A stretch of 39,106 nt of DNA from an uncultured Pelagibacteraceae bacterium (GCA_902553675.1 CACDLV010000007.1:1-39106), one strand, 5' to 3'. Positions 28,668-37,479 are shown, numbered from the stretch's first letter. Notes: a model not told the origin generated them from the letters alone. Numbers and translations are program-made.

Positions 28668-29816
28668 ATGTTTAAATCAAATAAAACTAAAAAATTAAGT
28701 TTAGGAATTGTTGGTGGTGGTCCTGGATCCTGGATTGGTCATGTTCATAGAATTTCATCTCGATTTGATGATCAGTACGAAATAGTAGCTGGTGTTTTTT
28801 CTAGAAATGTAAAAATTTCCTCTAAGTTTGGAAAGAGCATAGGAATTTCACCTGACAGATGTTACTCAAATTACAAAGAAATGGCTGAAAAAGAATCTAA
28901 GAGAAAAGATGGAATTAATGTAGTTGCTATCATGACACCTCCATCGAGTCATCAAATTATTGCTGAAAAATTTATTTCAAAAAATGTAAATATAATTTCT
29001 GATAAACCATTTGCTGGAAATTTAGAGCAAGCAAAAAAACTTTTCAAATCGATTAAAAAAAATAAAAAAATTAAATATGCACTCACACATAATTACTCGG
29101 CTTATCCTATGGTTAGACAAGCAAAAATTCTTGTTGAGAGAGGCAAGATAGGAAAAGTAAGAATGATAAATGTTGAGTATGTCCAGGATTGGTCTGATGG
29201 ATTGTCTATCAATAGCAGAAATGCAAAAAAGAAATTAAAGTGGAAACTTGATAAAAATATTGTTGGTTCGTCAGCTGTTTTAAATGAAATTGGCTCTCAT
29301 GCTTATCATTTAGCAATGTATATATCTGGTTTAAAAGGAACAAATGTTTTTGCTGATATAAAGCAAATTTCTCCAAAGATAAAAATGGATGATAATGCTC
29401 AAGTTATGATTAATTTTACTAACGGTGCAAAAGGTATGTTTTGGACTAGCGTAATGTCTAGAGGAGGAGTTTATGGATTAAGAATAAGAGTCTATGGTGA
29501 CAAAGGAAGTTTAGAATGGGTTCAAAATGATCCTGGTTACTTAAAGTTAAATCCATCAAAAGGTGCTGTAAAACTTCTTGAGAGAGGTTTTCATAATGCA
29601 GATTTTTCGAAGAATTTTTCTAGAATTAAGTTTGGACATCCAGAAGGATATTTAGATGCGTTTGCAAATATCTATAAAGAATTTGCACAATCGTTAAAAA
29701 GTAAAAAAAATAAACGATATTTTTATCCCGATGAAGATGAAGGATTTGAAACTGCAAAATTTATTAATGCATGTAAGGTTTCGTCAAAAAGTAAAAAATG
29801 GGTAAAAATCAAATAA
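28668..29816 (+). CDS. Gfo/Idh/MocA-family oxidoreductase
   Basis: LSLGIVGGGPGSWIGHVHRI; NIISDKPFAGNLEQAKKLF; start at MFKSNKTKK (28668) preferred over 28590. Confidence 0.92.
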   Translation: MFKSNKTKKLSLGIVGGGPGSWIGHVHRISSRFDDQYEIVAGVFSRNVKISSKFGKSIGISPDRCYSNYKEMAEKESKRKDGINVVAIMTPPSSHQIIAEKFISKNVNIISDKPFAGNLEQAKKLFKSIKKNKKIKYALTHNYSAYPMVRQAKILVERGKIGKVRMINVEYVQDWSDGLSINSRNAKKKLKWKLDKNIVGSSAVLNEIGSHAYHLAMYISGLKGTNVFADIKQISPKIKMDDNAQVMINFTNGAKGMFWTSVMSRGGVYGLRIRVYGDKGSLEWVQNDPGYLKLNPSKGAVKLLERGFHNADFSKNFSRIKFGHPEGYLDAFANIYKEFAQSLKSKKNKRYFYPDEDEGFETAKFINACKVSSKSKKWVKIK

Positions 29817-30811
29817 ACGTAGCATTACTTGGTCTAGGTAGAATAGGTCAAATGCATGCTGAAAACTTAATAAATCATAAAAGTTTCAAATTAAAATATA
29901 CTTTTGATATCAGTAAGAAGTTAGCGAAAAATATTTCAAGAAAATTTAATACAATTAATATAGGTAACCCTGAAAAAGCTTTTAGAGATAAAAATATAGA
30001 TTTAATATTTATTGCATCTAGTACTTCTACTCATATTAAATTTATAAAAGAGGCAGCAAAATATAAAAAAGTAGTCTTTTGTGAAAAACCTTTAGATTTA
30101 AACATTGATAAGGTTAATAAATGTTCAAAAGAGATCAAAAAGTTTAAACCTAAAATACAATTAGGTTTTAACAGAAGGTACGACCCAGGACATAGTTCAA
30201 TAAAACAAGAATTAAGAAAAGGAAAAATTGGAAAACTAGAAAAAATAATTATCACCAGCCGGGATCCTGCCCCACCTTCATTAAATTATTTAAAAGTATC
30301 CGGTGGCATATTTAAGGACATGATGATTCATGACTTTGATTTGTTAAGATTTTATTTGGAAAAAGATGAGATAGAAAATATTTTTACCACAGCTAGTAAT
30401 ATTTCAGATAAAAGATTTGATAAAATTAAAGATTATGAACTAGCTTCATGTCTTTTGAAATCAATAAAAGGCGTACAATGTATAATTACAAATTCTAGAC
30501 ACTGTAGCTTCGGGTACGATCAAAGAGTAGAGTTATTTGGCTCAAAAGGAATGTTAATATCTGGAAATAAAAGTGAGAATGAAACAGAGATTTTTACAAA
30601 AAACAACACATCACAGAAAAAACCACTTTTAAATTTTTTTATAGATAGATATGTTGATGCTTACAGGCTTCAACTTGATGAATTAGCTTTATATTCAAGA
30701 AAAAAAAAGTCCCCAATTTCAAGTTTTGAGGATGGAAGAAGAGCTTTGATTATTGCTAAAGCCGCTTCACAGTCCTTAAAACAAAGAAAACAAATAAAAA
30801 TTAAGTTTTAA
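29798..30811 (+). CDS. Gfo/Idh/MocA-family oxidoreductase (inositol 2-dehydrogenase-like)
   Basis: INVALLGLGRIGQMHAENL; VVFCEKPLDLNIDKV; LGFNRRYDPGHSSIK; GGIFKDMMIHDFDLLRF is IolG-like. Confidence 0.9.
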   Translation: MGKNQINVALLGLGRIGQMHAENLINHKSFKLKYTFDISKKLAKNISRKFNTINIGNPEKAFRDKNIDLIFIASSTSTHIKFIKEAAKYKKVVFCEKPLDLNIDKVNKCSKEIKKFKPKIQLGFNRRYDPGHSSIKQELRKGKIGKLEKIIITSRDPAPPSLNYLKVSGGIFKDMMIHDFDLLRFYLEKDEIENIFTTASNISDKRFDKIKDYELASCLLKSIKGVQCIITNSRHCSFGYDQRVELFGSKGMLISGNKSENETEIFTKNNTSQKKPLLNFFIDRYVDAYRLQLDELALYSRKKKSPISSFEDGRRALIIAKAASQSLKQRKQIKIKF

Positions 30812-30834
30812 TTCTAAATTATAATTATTCTAAG

Positions 30835-30857
30835 ATATGTATATTTTCTATACATAT
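30835..30857. promoter_or_regulatory. Candidate operator, copy A: perfect 9-bp-arm palindrome
   Basis: ATATGTATA-TTTTC-TATACATAT upstream of the ABC-importer solute-binding-protein gene. Confidence 0.55.
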
Positions 30858-30931
30858 TGTCCGTGACACCTTTACAACCTACTTTTTTTTATGTTAACGT
30901 CCGCGCATAAAAAGTTAACTTTTATTTAAAC

Positions 30932-30944
30932 GAGAGGGAAATAA
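30932..30944 (+). promoter_or_regulatory. Shine-Dalgarno-like leader of the solute-binding-protein gene
   Basis: GAGAGGGAAATAA-ATG, near-identical to dctP and tctC leaders. Confidence 0.6.
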
Positions 30945-31868
30945 ATGAAAACATTATATAAATCATTTTTAGCTTTTGTTGCTTGGGTTATGCTTTCAGT
31001 GTCTGCTTTAGCGGTAGATGTGATCGTTGTATCTCACGGACAAGCTAACGACCCGTTTTGGTCTGTTGCTAAGAATGGTGTAGATAAAGGATGTGCGGAT
31101 ATGGGAATATCTTGCAAGTACACTGCACCCGCTACTTTCGACATGGTTGAAATGGCTAAATTAATTGACAACGCAGTTTCACAAAAACCAAAAGGTATTG
31201 TGATTACTCTTCCAGATGCTGCTGCTTTAGGAAAATCTGTTAAAGCTGCTATCGCTGCTGGTATCCCAGTAATTTCAATGAACTCTGGTTCAGATGACTT
31301 TGCATCACTAGGTATCAGTGCTCACGTTGGACAAACTGAATTTGAAGCTGGTGTTGGTGGCGGACAAAAAATGAAAGCTGCTGGTGGTAAAAAAGCATTA
31401 TGTGTTAACCACGAAGTTGGAAACGTTGCGCTAGACAGAAGATGTGCTGGATTCAAAAAAGGTTTTGGTGGATCAGTTGACATCTTAGGAACTTCTAATG
31501 ACCCAACAGAAATTCAAAAAGCTGTTGCTGCTAAATTAGGTGGTGGATATGACACTATCCTAACTTTAGGTGCTGGTCTTGCAGGTGAAGCTGCTCTTAA
31601 AGCTTTAGAAGCTGCAGGGAAAGTTGGTTCTGTTAAACTTGGTACATTTGATATGTCACCTGGAATGTTAAAAGCTGCTGCTGCAGGTAAAGTAGAGTTT
31701 TTAATTGACCAACAACAATACCTACAAGGTTACTTACCAATAGCAATTTTTGGTCAGTACATGAGATATGGAACTATGCCAGCTGGAGTAGTTATGACTG
31801 GTCCTGGTTTCGTAACTCCTGACAATGCTGCTAAAGTAATTAAGTGGGCAGCTCAAGGTTACAGATAA
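30945..31868 (+). CDS. Sugar/polyol ABC transporter substrate-binding protein (FrcB-like / inositol-type)
   Basis: Signal peptide, VDVIVVSHGQANDPFWSVAKNGVDKGCADMGI, RRCAGFKKGF, DMSPGMLKAAAAGKVEFLIDQQQYLQGYLPI. Confidence 0.93.
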   Translation: MKTLYKSFLAFVAWVMLSVSALAVDVIVVSHGQANDPFWSVAKNGVDKGCADMGISCKYTAPATFDMVEMAKLIDNAVSQKPKGIVITLPDAAALGKSVKAAIAAGIPVISMNSGSDDFASLGISAHVGQTEFEAGVGGGQKMKAAGGKKALCVNHEVGNVALDRRCAGFKKGFGGSVDILGTSNDPTEIQKAVAAKLGGGYDTILTLGAGLAGEAALKALEAAGKVGSVKLGTFDMSPGMLKAAAAGKVEFLIDQQQYLQGYLPIAIFGQYMRYGTMPAGVVMTGPGFVTPDNAAKVIKWAAQGYR

Positions 31869-31878
31869 AAAATACTTT

Positions 31879-31914
31879 AAAAGGCCTAGCTAACTTTTAG
31901 TTAGGCCTTTTTTC
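31879..31914 (+). terminator. Intrinsic terminator between substrate-binding-protein and permease genes
   Basis: AAAAGGCCTA-gctaacttttagt-TAGGCCTTTTTT stem followed by T tract. Confidence 0.85.
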
Positions 31915-31932
31915 TAAAAAAAATTCAAATTA

Positions 31933-33060
31933 ATGTCAGATAAAGCAAAAAGTATCGCATCAAAAAAAACTTCAGGTCAAGACGAAAGACTTAAAGAAGT
32001 ATCAAAACTAAGATTGCTTTTAAATAGACCTGAATTAGGTGCTGTTGGTGGTGCAATTTTAGTATTCATATTTTTTGGAATAGTTGCAGGTGATACAGGA
32101 ATGTTTAGTGCTTATGGAACTCTAAACTTTTTAGATGTCTCTGCAAATTTAGGAATAATTGCAATTGCAGCAGCAATGCTAATGATTGGTGGTGAATTTG
32201 ATTTATCAATTGGATCCATGATTGGTTTTGCAGGAATTTGTATAGCAATACCTGCAATTTATTGGGGTTGGCCTTTGTGGGTAAGTATTATTTTTGCTTT
32301 TGCGATGGCGATACTAGTTGGATACTTCAATGGTATCCTTGTTGTTAGAACTGGACTTCCATCTTTTATCGTAACTCTAGCAATGTTGTTTATTTTAAGA
32401 GGTGCTACATTAGCAATCACAAGATTAATTACAGGAAGAACTCAAGTTCCTGGTTTAAGAGTTTTAATTGAGAATGATCCAATCGCGTGGATGTTTGCAA
32501 CTGATACATTCAAATGGTTGTTCACTTGGTTAGGTTCAATGAATTTAATTGCATTAAGAACTGATGGGACTCCATTAGCTACTGGTATTCCACCTTCAGT
32601 AATATGGTTTATTGCAGCTACCCTTTTTGCAACATGGATTTTAATGAAGACTAGATATGGAAATTGGATTTTTGCATCAGGAGGAGACAAGAACGGTGCA
32701 ACAAATGTTGGTGTGCCTGTTGGAAGAGTTAAAATAAGTTTATTTATTGGAACAGCAGTTGCAGCTACTATTTTTGCAACTATTCAAGTTTTAGATGCTG
32801 GTTCTGCAGATACTATGAGAGGAAATTTAAAAGAATTAGAGGCAATTGCAGCAGCAGTTGTTGGTGGATGTTTATTAACAGGAGGTTATGGTTCTGCAAT
32901 TGGTGCAGCTTTTGGTGCATTAATATTTGGAACTGTATCTATGGGAATATTTTACACAGATGTTGATACTGATTGGTTTAAAGTATTTTTAGGAGCAATG
33001 ATGTTAATTGCTGTTGTGTTTAATAATTATATTAGAAAACGAGTAACAGAGACTAAATAA
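31933..33060 (+). CDS. Sugar/polyol ABC transporter permease (FrcC-like)
   Basis: [58 protein letters not shown]. Confidence 0.93.
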   Translation: MSDKAKSIASKKTSGQDERLKEVSKLRLLLNRPELGAVGGAILVFIFFGIVAGDTGMFSAYGTLNFLDVSANLGIIAIAAAMLMIGGEFDLSIGSMIGFAGICIAIPAIYWGWPLWVSIIFAFAMAILVGYFNGILVVRTGLPSFIVTLAMLFILRGATLAITRLITGRTQVPGLRVLIENDPIAWMFATDTFKWLFTWLGSMNLIALRTDGTPLATGIPPSVIWFIAATLFATWILMKTRYGNWIFASGGDKNGATNVGVPVGRVKISLFIGTAVAATIFATIQVLDAGSADTMRGNLKELEAIAAAVVGGCLLTGGYGSAIGAAFGALIFGTVSMGIFYTDVDTDWFKVFLGAMMLIAVVFNNYIRKRVTETK

Positions 33061-33851
33061 TGACAGAAAATTTAATAGAGTTTAATAACATTAGTAAATT
33101 TTTTGGAAAAGTAATTGCACTAAAAGATGTCACTATGAAATTAAAAAAAGGTGAGATCATGTGCTTACTTGGGGATAATGGTGCTGGTAAATCTACATTG
33201 ATTAAAACTTTAGCTGGTGTTCATAAACCTGATGAAGGTGAAATAGTAATCGAAGGTAAAAAAACTGTTTTTGACTCACCAAAAGATGCTTTGGATATGG
33301 GAATTGGAACGGTTTACCAAGACTTAGCTTTAGTTCCATTGATGAGTGTTACAAGAAACTTTTTTATGGGAAGAGAACCATTAAAGGGACCGCCATTTTT
33401 AAAAACTTTTGATATTGAAAAAGCAAATCAAATTGCTGCAGAGAGAATGGGTCAAATTGGAATTGACGTAAGAGATCCTTCACAAGCTGTAGGAACAATG
33501 TCTGGAGGTGAAAGACAATGTTTAGCAATATCAAGAGCTATATATTTTGGAGCAAAAGTTTTAGTTTTAGATGAACCAACTTCTGCATTAGGTGTTCATC
33601 AAGCCTCAATGGTTTTAAAATATGTTGTAAAAGCAGCTTCGCAAGGATTAGCTGTAATTTTAATTACACATAACGTTCATCATGCATATCCAGTTGGAAA
33701 TAGTTTCACAGTTCTAAATAGAGGTAAAAGTTTAGGAACTTTTAATAAAAAAGATATTAGTCGTGAGGAGCTTTTAGGGATGATGGCTGGTGGTGAAGAG
33801 CTTGATAAGCTTGAAGTTGAACTTGAAGAAATGAATAGGATTAACAATTAA
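33060..33851 (+). CDS. Sugar/polyol ABC transporter ATP-binding protein, single domain (FrcA-like)
   Basis: [46 protein letters not shown] stop/start overlap with permease. Confidence 0.95.
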   Translation: MTENLIEFNNISKFFGKVIALKDVTMKLKKGEIMCLLGDNGAGKSTLIKTLAGVHKPDEGEIVIEGKKTVFDSPKDALDMGIGTVYQDLALVPLMSVTRNFFMGREPLKGPPFLKTFDIEKANQIAAERMGQIGIDVRDPSQAVGTMSGGERQCLAISRAIYFGAKVLVLDEPTSALGVHQASMVLKYVVKAASQGLAVILITHNVHHAYPVGNSFTVLNRGKSLGTFNKKDISREELLGMMAGGEELDKLEVELEEMNRINN

Positions 33852-34687
33852 TCTAAAGCTTCGTATAGTGTAGGGAACATTTCTCCCTCAACAGGATCTC
33901 CATTTTTATAACCTGCTTCTTGCATTGCTTTCCTATAATTAAAACTTGTCCAATCTCCATCATAACTTATTTTTGCATCCTCTTTAGAAACTCTTAATGT
34001 ATATCGGCTTAAAGTTTTATCAGGAATACTCTCATTCAAACTTCCATGTAGTGTTCTCATATCGAAAACTACTGCATCCCCTAATTCGCAATCCCATTGT
34101 AAAAACTCATATTTATCTTTATTTCCTAAAATATCAGGAGGTAATTCATATTTTTTTCCATTGACTAAACATTCATTACCTTCAATTTTATGTCCATCCT
34201 TAAACAAAACTCTCAAAAAAAATTTATTCCATAAATGTGAGCCCCTCACCCAAACAACTCCCTCATTTTTTTTTGTTGGTTGCAGTGGAAGCCACAAAAC
34301 ACACATTGTTCCATCCATATCAAAATAACTGATATCGTGATGAAAAGGTGTTGAAGATTTTGATCCTGCCTCTCTCAAAAACCAATTATCCATTACTAAA
34401 TTAATTTTTTTTGCGGACATTAATTCTGCAGCTATCTGTGCATAAGGTGATTTGTAAACAAATTCTTTAAATTCAGGAATTAAATGCCAAGTCCAGTAAT
34501 CCTCTAGATAAGCTGGAACATTTTTTTTGGTTGTGTGAGATTTAAATCTAGGACTAGGATTAGAAATATCTTTTTCTATACCTGTCTTAAGTTTATTAAT
34601 CCAATTAATATCAAATTTGTTTTTTAGAAATATTGCGCCATCTTCTTTAAATTTTTTTATTTCATTTTTGGTTAGAATTTTGTTCAT
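33848..34687 (-). CDS. Phytanoyl-CoA dioxygenase (PhyH) family protein
   Basis: [66 protein letters not shown]. Confidence 0.88.
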   Translation of the reverse strand: MNKILTKNEIKKFKEDGAIFLKNKFDINWINKLKTGIEKDISNPSPRFKSHTTKKNVPAYLEDYWTWHLIPEFKEFVYKSPYAQIAAELMSAKKINLVMDNWFLREAGSKSSTPFHHDISYFDMDGTMCVLWLPLQPTKKNEGVVWVRGSHLWNKFFLRVLFKDGHKIEGNECLVNGKKYELPPDILGNKDKYEFLQWDCELGDAVVFDMRTLHGSLNESIPDKTLSRYTLRVSKEDAKISYDGDWTSFNYRKAMQEAGYKNGDPVEGEMFPTLYEALD

Positions 34688-34822
34688 ATAAAAGTTAAGT
34701 TTTATAGTATTTTAATGCATTAAAGTGTCTAGTAATAGTTGAAATTATTATATTTAAAATCCACATAACTAATATTTGATTTTTTCATTAATTATTTTTC
34801 TTCTATAATGTTAATTTATAAG

Positions 34823-34830
34823 AAGGAGGT
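34823..34830 (+). promoter_or_regulatory. Canonical strong Shine-Dalgarno
   Basis: AAGGAGGT 4 nt before ATG at 34835; unusually complete for this window. Confidence 0.8.
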
Positions 34831-34834
34831 AACT

Positions 34835-35161
34835 ATGGCTAAATTTATAGTAATGGGCAATTATACAGCTCAAGCTTTTAAAGGATTTATAGGTAATCCG
34901 GATCAAGACAGAGCTGCAGCAGCTACTGCTTTATCAGAGGCAGTAGGAGGAAAGATGGAATCTTTTATGATCACAAGAGGAGCTTATGATTTTGTAGGAG
35001 TTGTGAGTGGTAGTATTGGATTTGAAGGTGCAGCAGCAGTTAAGCTAGCAGTTGAAGCTTCTGGAGCTATAACAAATTTTACCATATTAGAGGAAATGGA
35101 TATGGGCAAAGCTGCCAGCATGGCATCAAAAGCTATGGCTAATTATAAACCAGCAGGTTAA
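34835..35161 (+). CDS. GYD-domain protein
   Basis: MAKFIVMGNYTAQAFKGF...ITRGAYDFVGVVSG...NFTILEEMD matches the GYD family; start placed after the SD, not at 34808. Confidence 0.82.
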   Translation: MAKFIVMGNYTAQAFKGFIGNPDQDRAAAATALSEAVGGKMESFMITRGAYDFVGVVSGSIGFEGAAAVKLAVEASGAITNFTILEEMDMGKAASMASKAMANYKPAG

Positions 35162-35172
35162 AGCTAGATTTT

Positions 35173-35221
35173 AAGTTAATTCTATCATGATTAATTTTAT
35201 TAATTATGATAGCTTTAACTT
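35173..35221. other. Long imperfect hairpin immediately upstream of moaA
   Basis: AAGTTAATTCTATCATGATTAAT-ttt-ATTAATTATGATAGCTTTAACTT; 23-nt arms, three mismatches, ends 2 nt before ATG at 35224. Confidence 0.75.
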
Positions 35222-35223
35222 AA

Positions 35224-36218
35224 ATGAAAATGTTAAGAGATAGTTTTGGTAGGTCTTTTCCATATATAAGACTTTCGATTACCGATGTATGTAATTTTAA
35301 ATGTGGTTATTGTCTACCCAATGGTTATCAAGTTGATAAGAGCGATAATAGAAAATTTCTTCACTTAGAGGAAATTAGACGTCTAGCAAAAGTTTTTTCA
35401 AAATTGAGTGTATGCAAAATTAGACTTACTGGAGGCGAACCAACAGTAAGAAAAGATTTTTTTGATATAATCAAGATCTTAAAAAATGAAGCTGGAATAA
35501 AAAAAGTTGTAATTACGACAAACGGTTATCATTTAGATGAAAAAGCAAAGATGTTAGTAGATAGTGGCTTAAACGGCATTAATATTAGCGTTGATAGTCT
35601 AGATAGAAATACATTTAAAAATGTTACAGGCCATGATCGATTACCAGAGATTTTAAAAGGAATTAACATCCTACAAGATTTAAATTTTGAAAATATTAAG
35701 ATAAATGCAGTTCTTTTAAATGGAATAAATGCATCAGACAAAGATTTTGAGTCTTGGGGAGAATTTATAAAAAAAAAAACAAAGTGGATTTTCGATATAT
35801 AGAACTAATGCAAACAGGTGATAACCTAGATTATTTTAAAAAATATCATGTATCTTCAAAAATTTTCAAAGAATATTTAAATAAAAATAATTGGATTTAT
35901 CAAACCTTAGGTAAAGATGCTGGGCCGTCACTAAATTATATCAATCCAGAATATAAAGGGAAATTTGGAGTTATAGCACCCTACTCTAAAGATTTTTGTA
36001 GAAGCTGTAATAGATTAAGAATTACATCAAGAGGAGATCTTAGATTATGCCTATTTGGAAATACTGGAATAAGTATAAGACATTTATTACAAAAAGATGA
36101 TCAAATTGAAGAATTACAAGATCTTATAATGGGACAAATGAAATTTAAAAAAGAATCTCACCATTTGGAACTTGGCAAAACTGGTTTAACTAAAAATTTA
36201 TCTACCACGGGTGGCTAA
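35224..36218 (+). CDS. moaA: GTP 3',8-cyclase MoaA, disrupted by an apparent -1 frameshift at an A11 tract (35769-35779)
   Basis: Frame 1 (35224..35802) has radical-SAM ITDVCNFKCGYCLP; second frame (35754..36218) has RYIELMQTGDN, CRSCNRLRITSRGDLRLCLFG and terminal STTGG. One extra A joins them as ...EFIKKKNKVDFRYIELM... Confidence 0.9.
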
Positions 36219-36763
36219 TGTCAAAATTAAAAATTATAAATCAAGAAGAACTTAAAGATTGGGCGAAAGAAATATTTCAAAAAAACTCTTTCAATATGGT
36301 TGATGTTTCTTCAAAAAAAGAAACTTTTAGAAGAGCACTTGCGTCAGGTAAAATTTATGTTGGAAAAGAGGTTTTTGATCTAATTAAAAATAAGAAGATG
36401 CCTAAAGGAGATCCTATTACTTTAGCTGAGGTATCAGCTGTGTTGGGTGTAAAAAAAACAAGTGAACTTATTCCTCTTTGTCACCCACTTCCAATTGACC
36501 ATACGGCCACTAAAATAATTATGAATGAATTAGACAGTTCATTAGAAGTGTTTTGCGTAGTTTCTGCAATAGCAAAAACAGGTGTTGAAATGGAAGCTAT
36601 AATGGGTGTTAACTCTGCCTTAATCACAATTTATGATTTAAGCAAAATAGTAAATCCACATCTTAAAATTGATAACGTAAAATTATTAATTAAAGAAGGT
36701 GGAAAAAGTGGATTATGGAAAAACCCTGACGGTCTCCCAGATTTTTTAAAAAATATTTTTTAA
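36218..36763 (+). CDS. moaC: Cyclic pyranopterin monophosphate synthase MoaC
   Basis: NMVDVSSKKETFRRALASG, ELIPLCHPLPI, AKTGVEMEAIMGVNSALITIYDL, GGKSGLW. Confidence 0.95.
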   Translation: MSKLKIINQEELKDWAKEIFQKNSFNMVDVSSKKETFRRALASGKIYVGKEVFDLIKNKKMPKGDPITLAEVSAVLGVKKTSELIPLCHPLPIDHTATKIIMNELDSSLEVFCVVSAIAKTGVEMEAIMGVNSALITIYDLSKIVNPHLKIDNVKLLIKEGGKSGLWKNPDGLPDFLKNIF

Positions 36764-37032
36764 TGAAAATATCAGTTGAACTATTTGGCGCAGCTAGAGA
36801 ATTGAGTAATAAATCCCATTTAGACTTTGAATTAATTGAAAATTCCTCAATAAAAGATCTTAGAAACCAAATGATAGAGTTTATTGATATGAAATTTAAA
36901 GGAAATGAAACTTTTAAAAAAATTATTAAATCATCAGCTTTTTGTTCGTCTGATGATAAAATTGTCTCAGACAATTATAAAATAGTTAAAAAACAAAACT
37001 TTAGCATTATACCTCCTATAGGAGGCGGTTAA
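36763..37032 (+). CDS. moaD: Molybdopterin synthase sulfur carrier subunit MoaD
   Basis: 89 aa ubiquitin-like protein ending FSIIPPIGGG; between moaC and moaE. Confidence 0.92.
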   Translation: MKISVELFGAARELSNKSHLDFELIENSSIKDLRNQMIEFIDMKFKGNETFKKIIKSSAFCSSDDKIVSDNYKIVKKQNFSIIPPIGGG

Positions 37033-37478
37033 TGCTACATACTAAAATTATTGATGCTTCAAAAAATGAGAAGATAGAAATTTCAAAAGCAGAAAATTTT
37101 TTAAATCAATCGAAATTTGGCGCTGTAATATATTTTGTTGGGACTGTAAGAGATTTAAATGAAAATAAAACAGTTACTGGTATTACCTATGATGCAAAAG
37201 AAAGTATGGTTATAAAAAGTTTTGAAGAAATTTATGAAGAAGCCGATAACAAGCTAAATATAAAAGAAAAAGCAGTATTTATTGAGCATGTTAAAGGATA
37301 TGTGGGTTTAAAAGAAAAAAGCATCATTATTGGTGTAGCTTGCAAACATAGAGATCAAGCTTTTGTGTTATCTAGATATATAATTGAAGAAATTAAAAAA
37401 AGATCTCCTATTTGGAAAAAAGAACATTATGAAAATGAGGATAGTGAGTGGTTGAAAGGAGTATCTCTAAATAATTAA
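37032..37478 (+). CDS. moaE: Molybdopterin synthase catalytic subunit MoaE
   Basis: GAVIYFVGTVRDLNENKTVTGITYDAKE; IEHVKGYVGLKEKSIIIGVACKHRDQAF; SPIWKKEHYE. Confidence 0.95.
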   Translation: MLHTKIIDASKNEKIEISKAENFLNQSKFGAVIYFVGTVRDLNENKTVTGITYDAKESMVIKSFEEIYEEADNKLNIKEKAVFIEHVKGYVGLKEKSIIIGVACKHRDQAFVLSRYIIEEIKKRSPIWKKEHYENEDSEWLKGVSLNN

Positions 37479-37479
37479 A

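Noticed and set aside
36218-36763. moaC as a fusion gene because it is 181 aa
   Set aside because: The extra residues are short N- and C-terminal extensions without a recognisable domain; treated as ordinary moaC.
36690-36974. Minus-strand ORF of 94 aa
   Set aside because: Antisense to moaC/moaD, which are clearly real.
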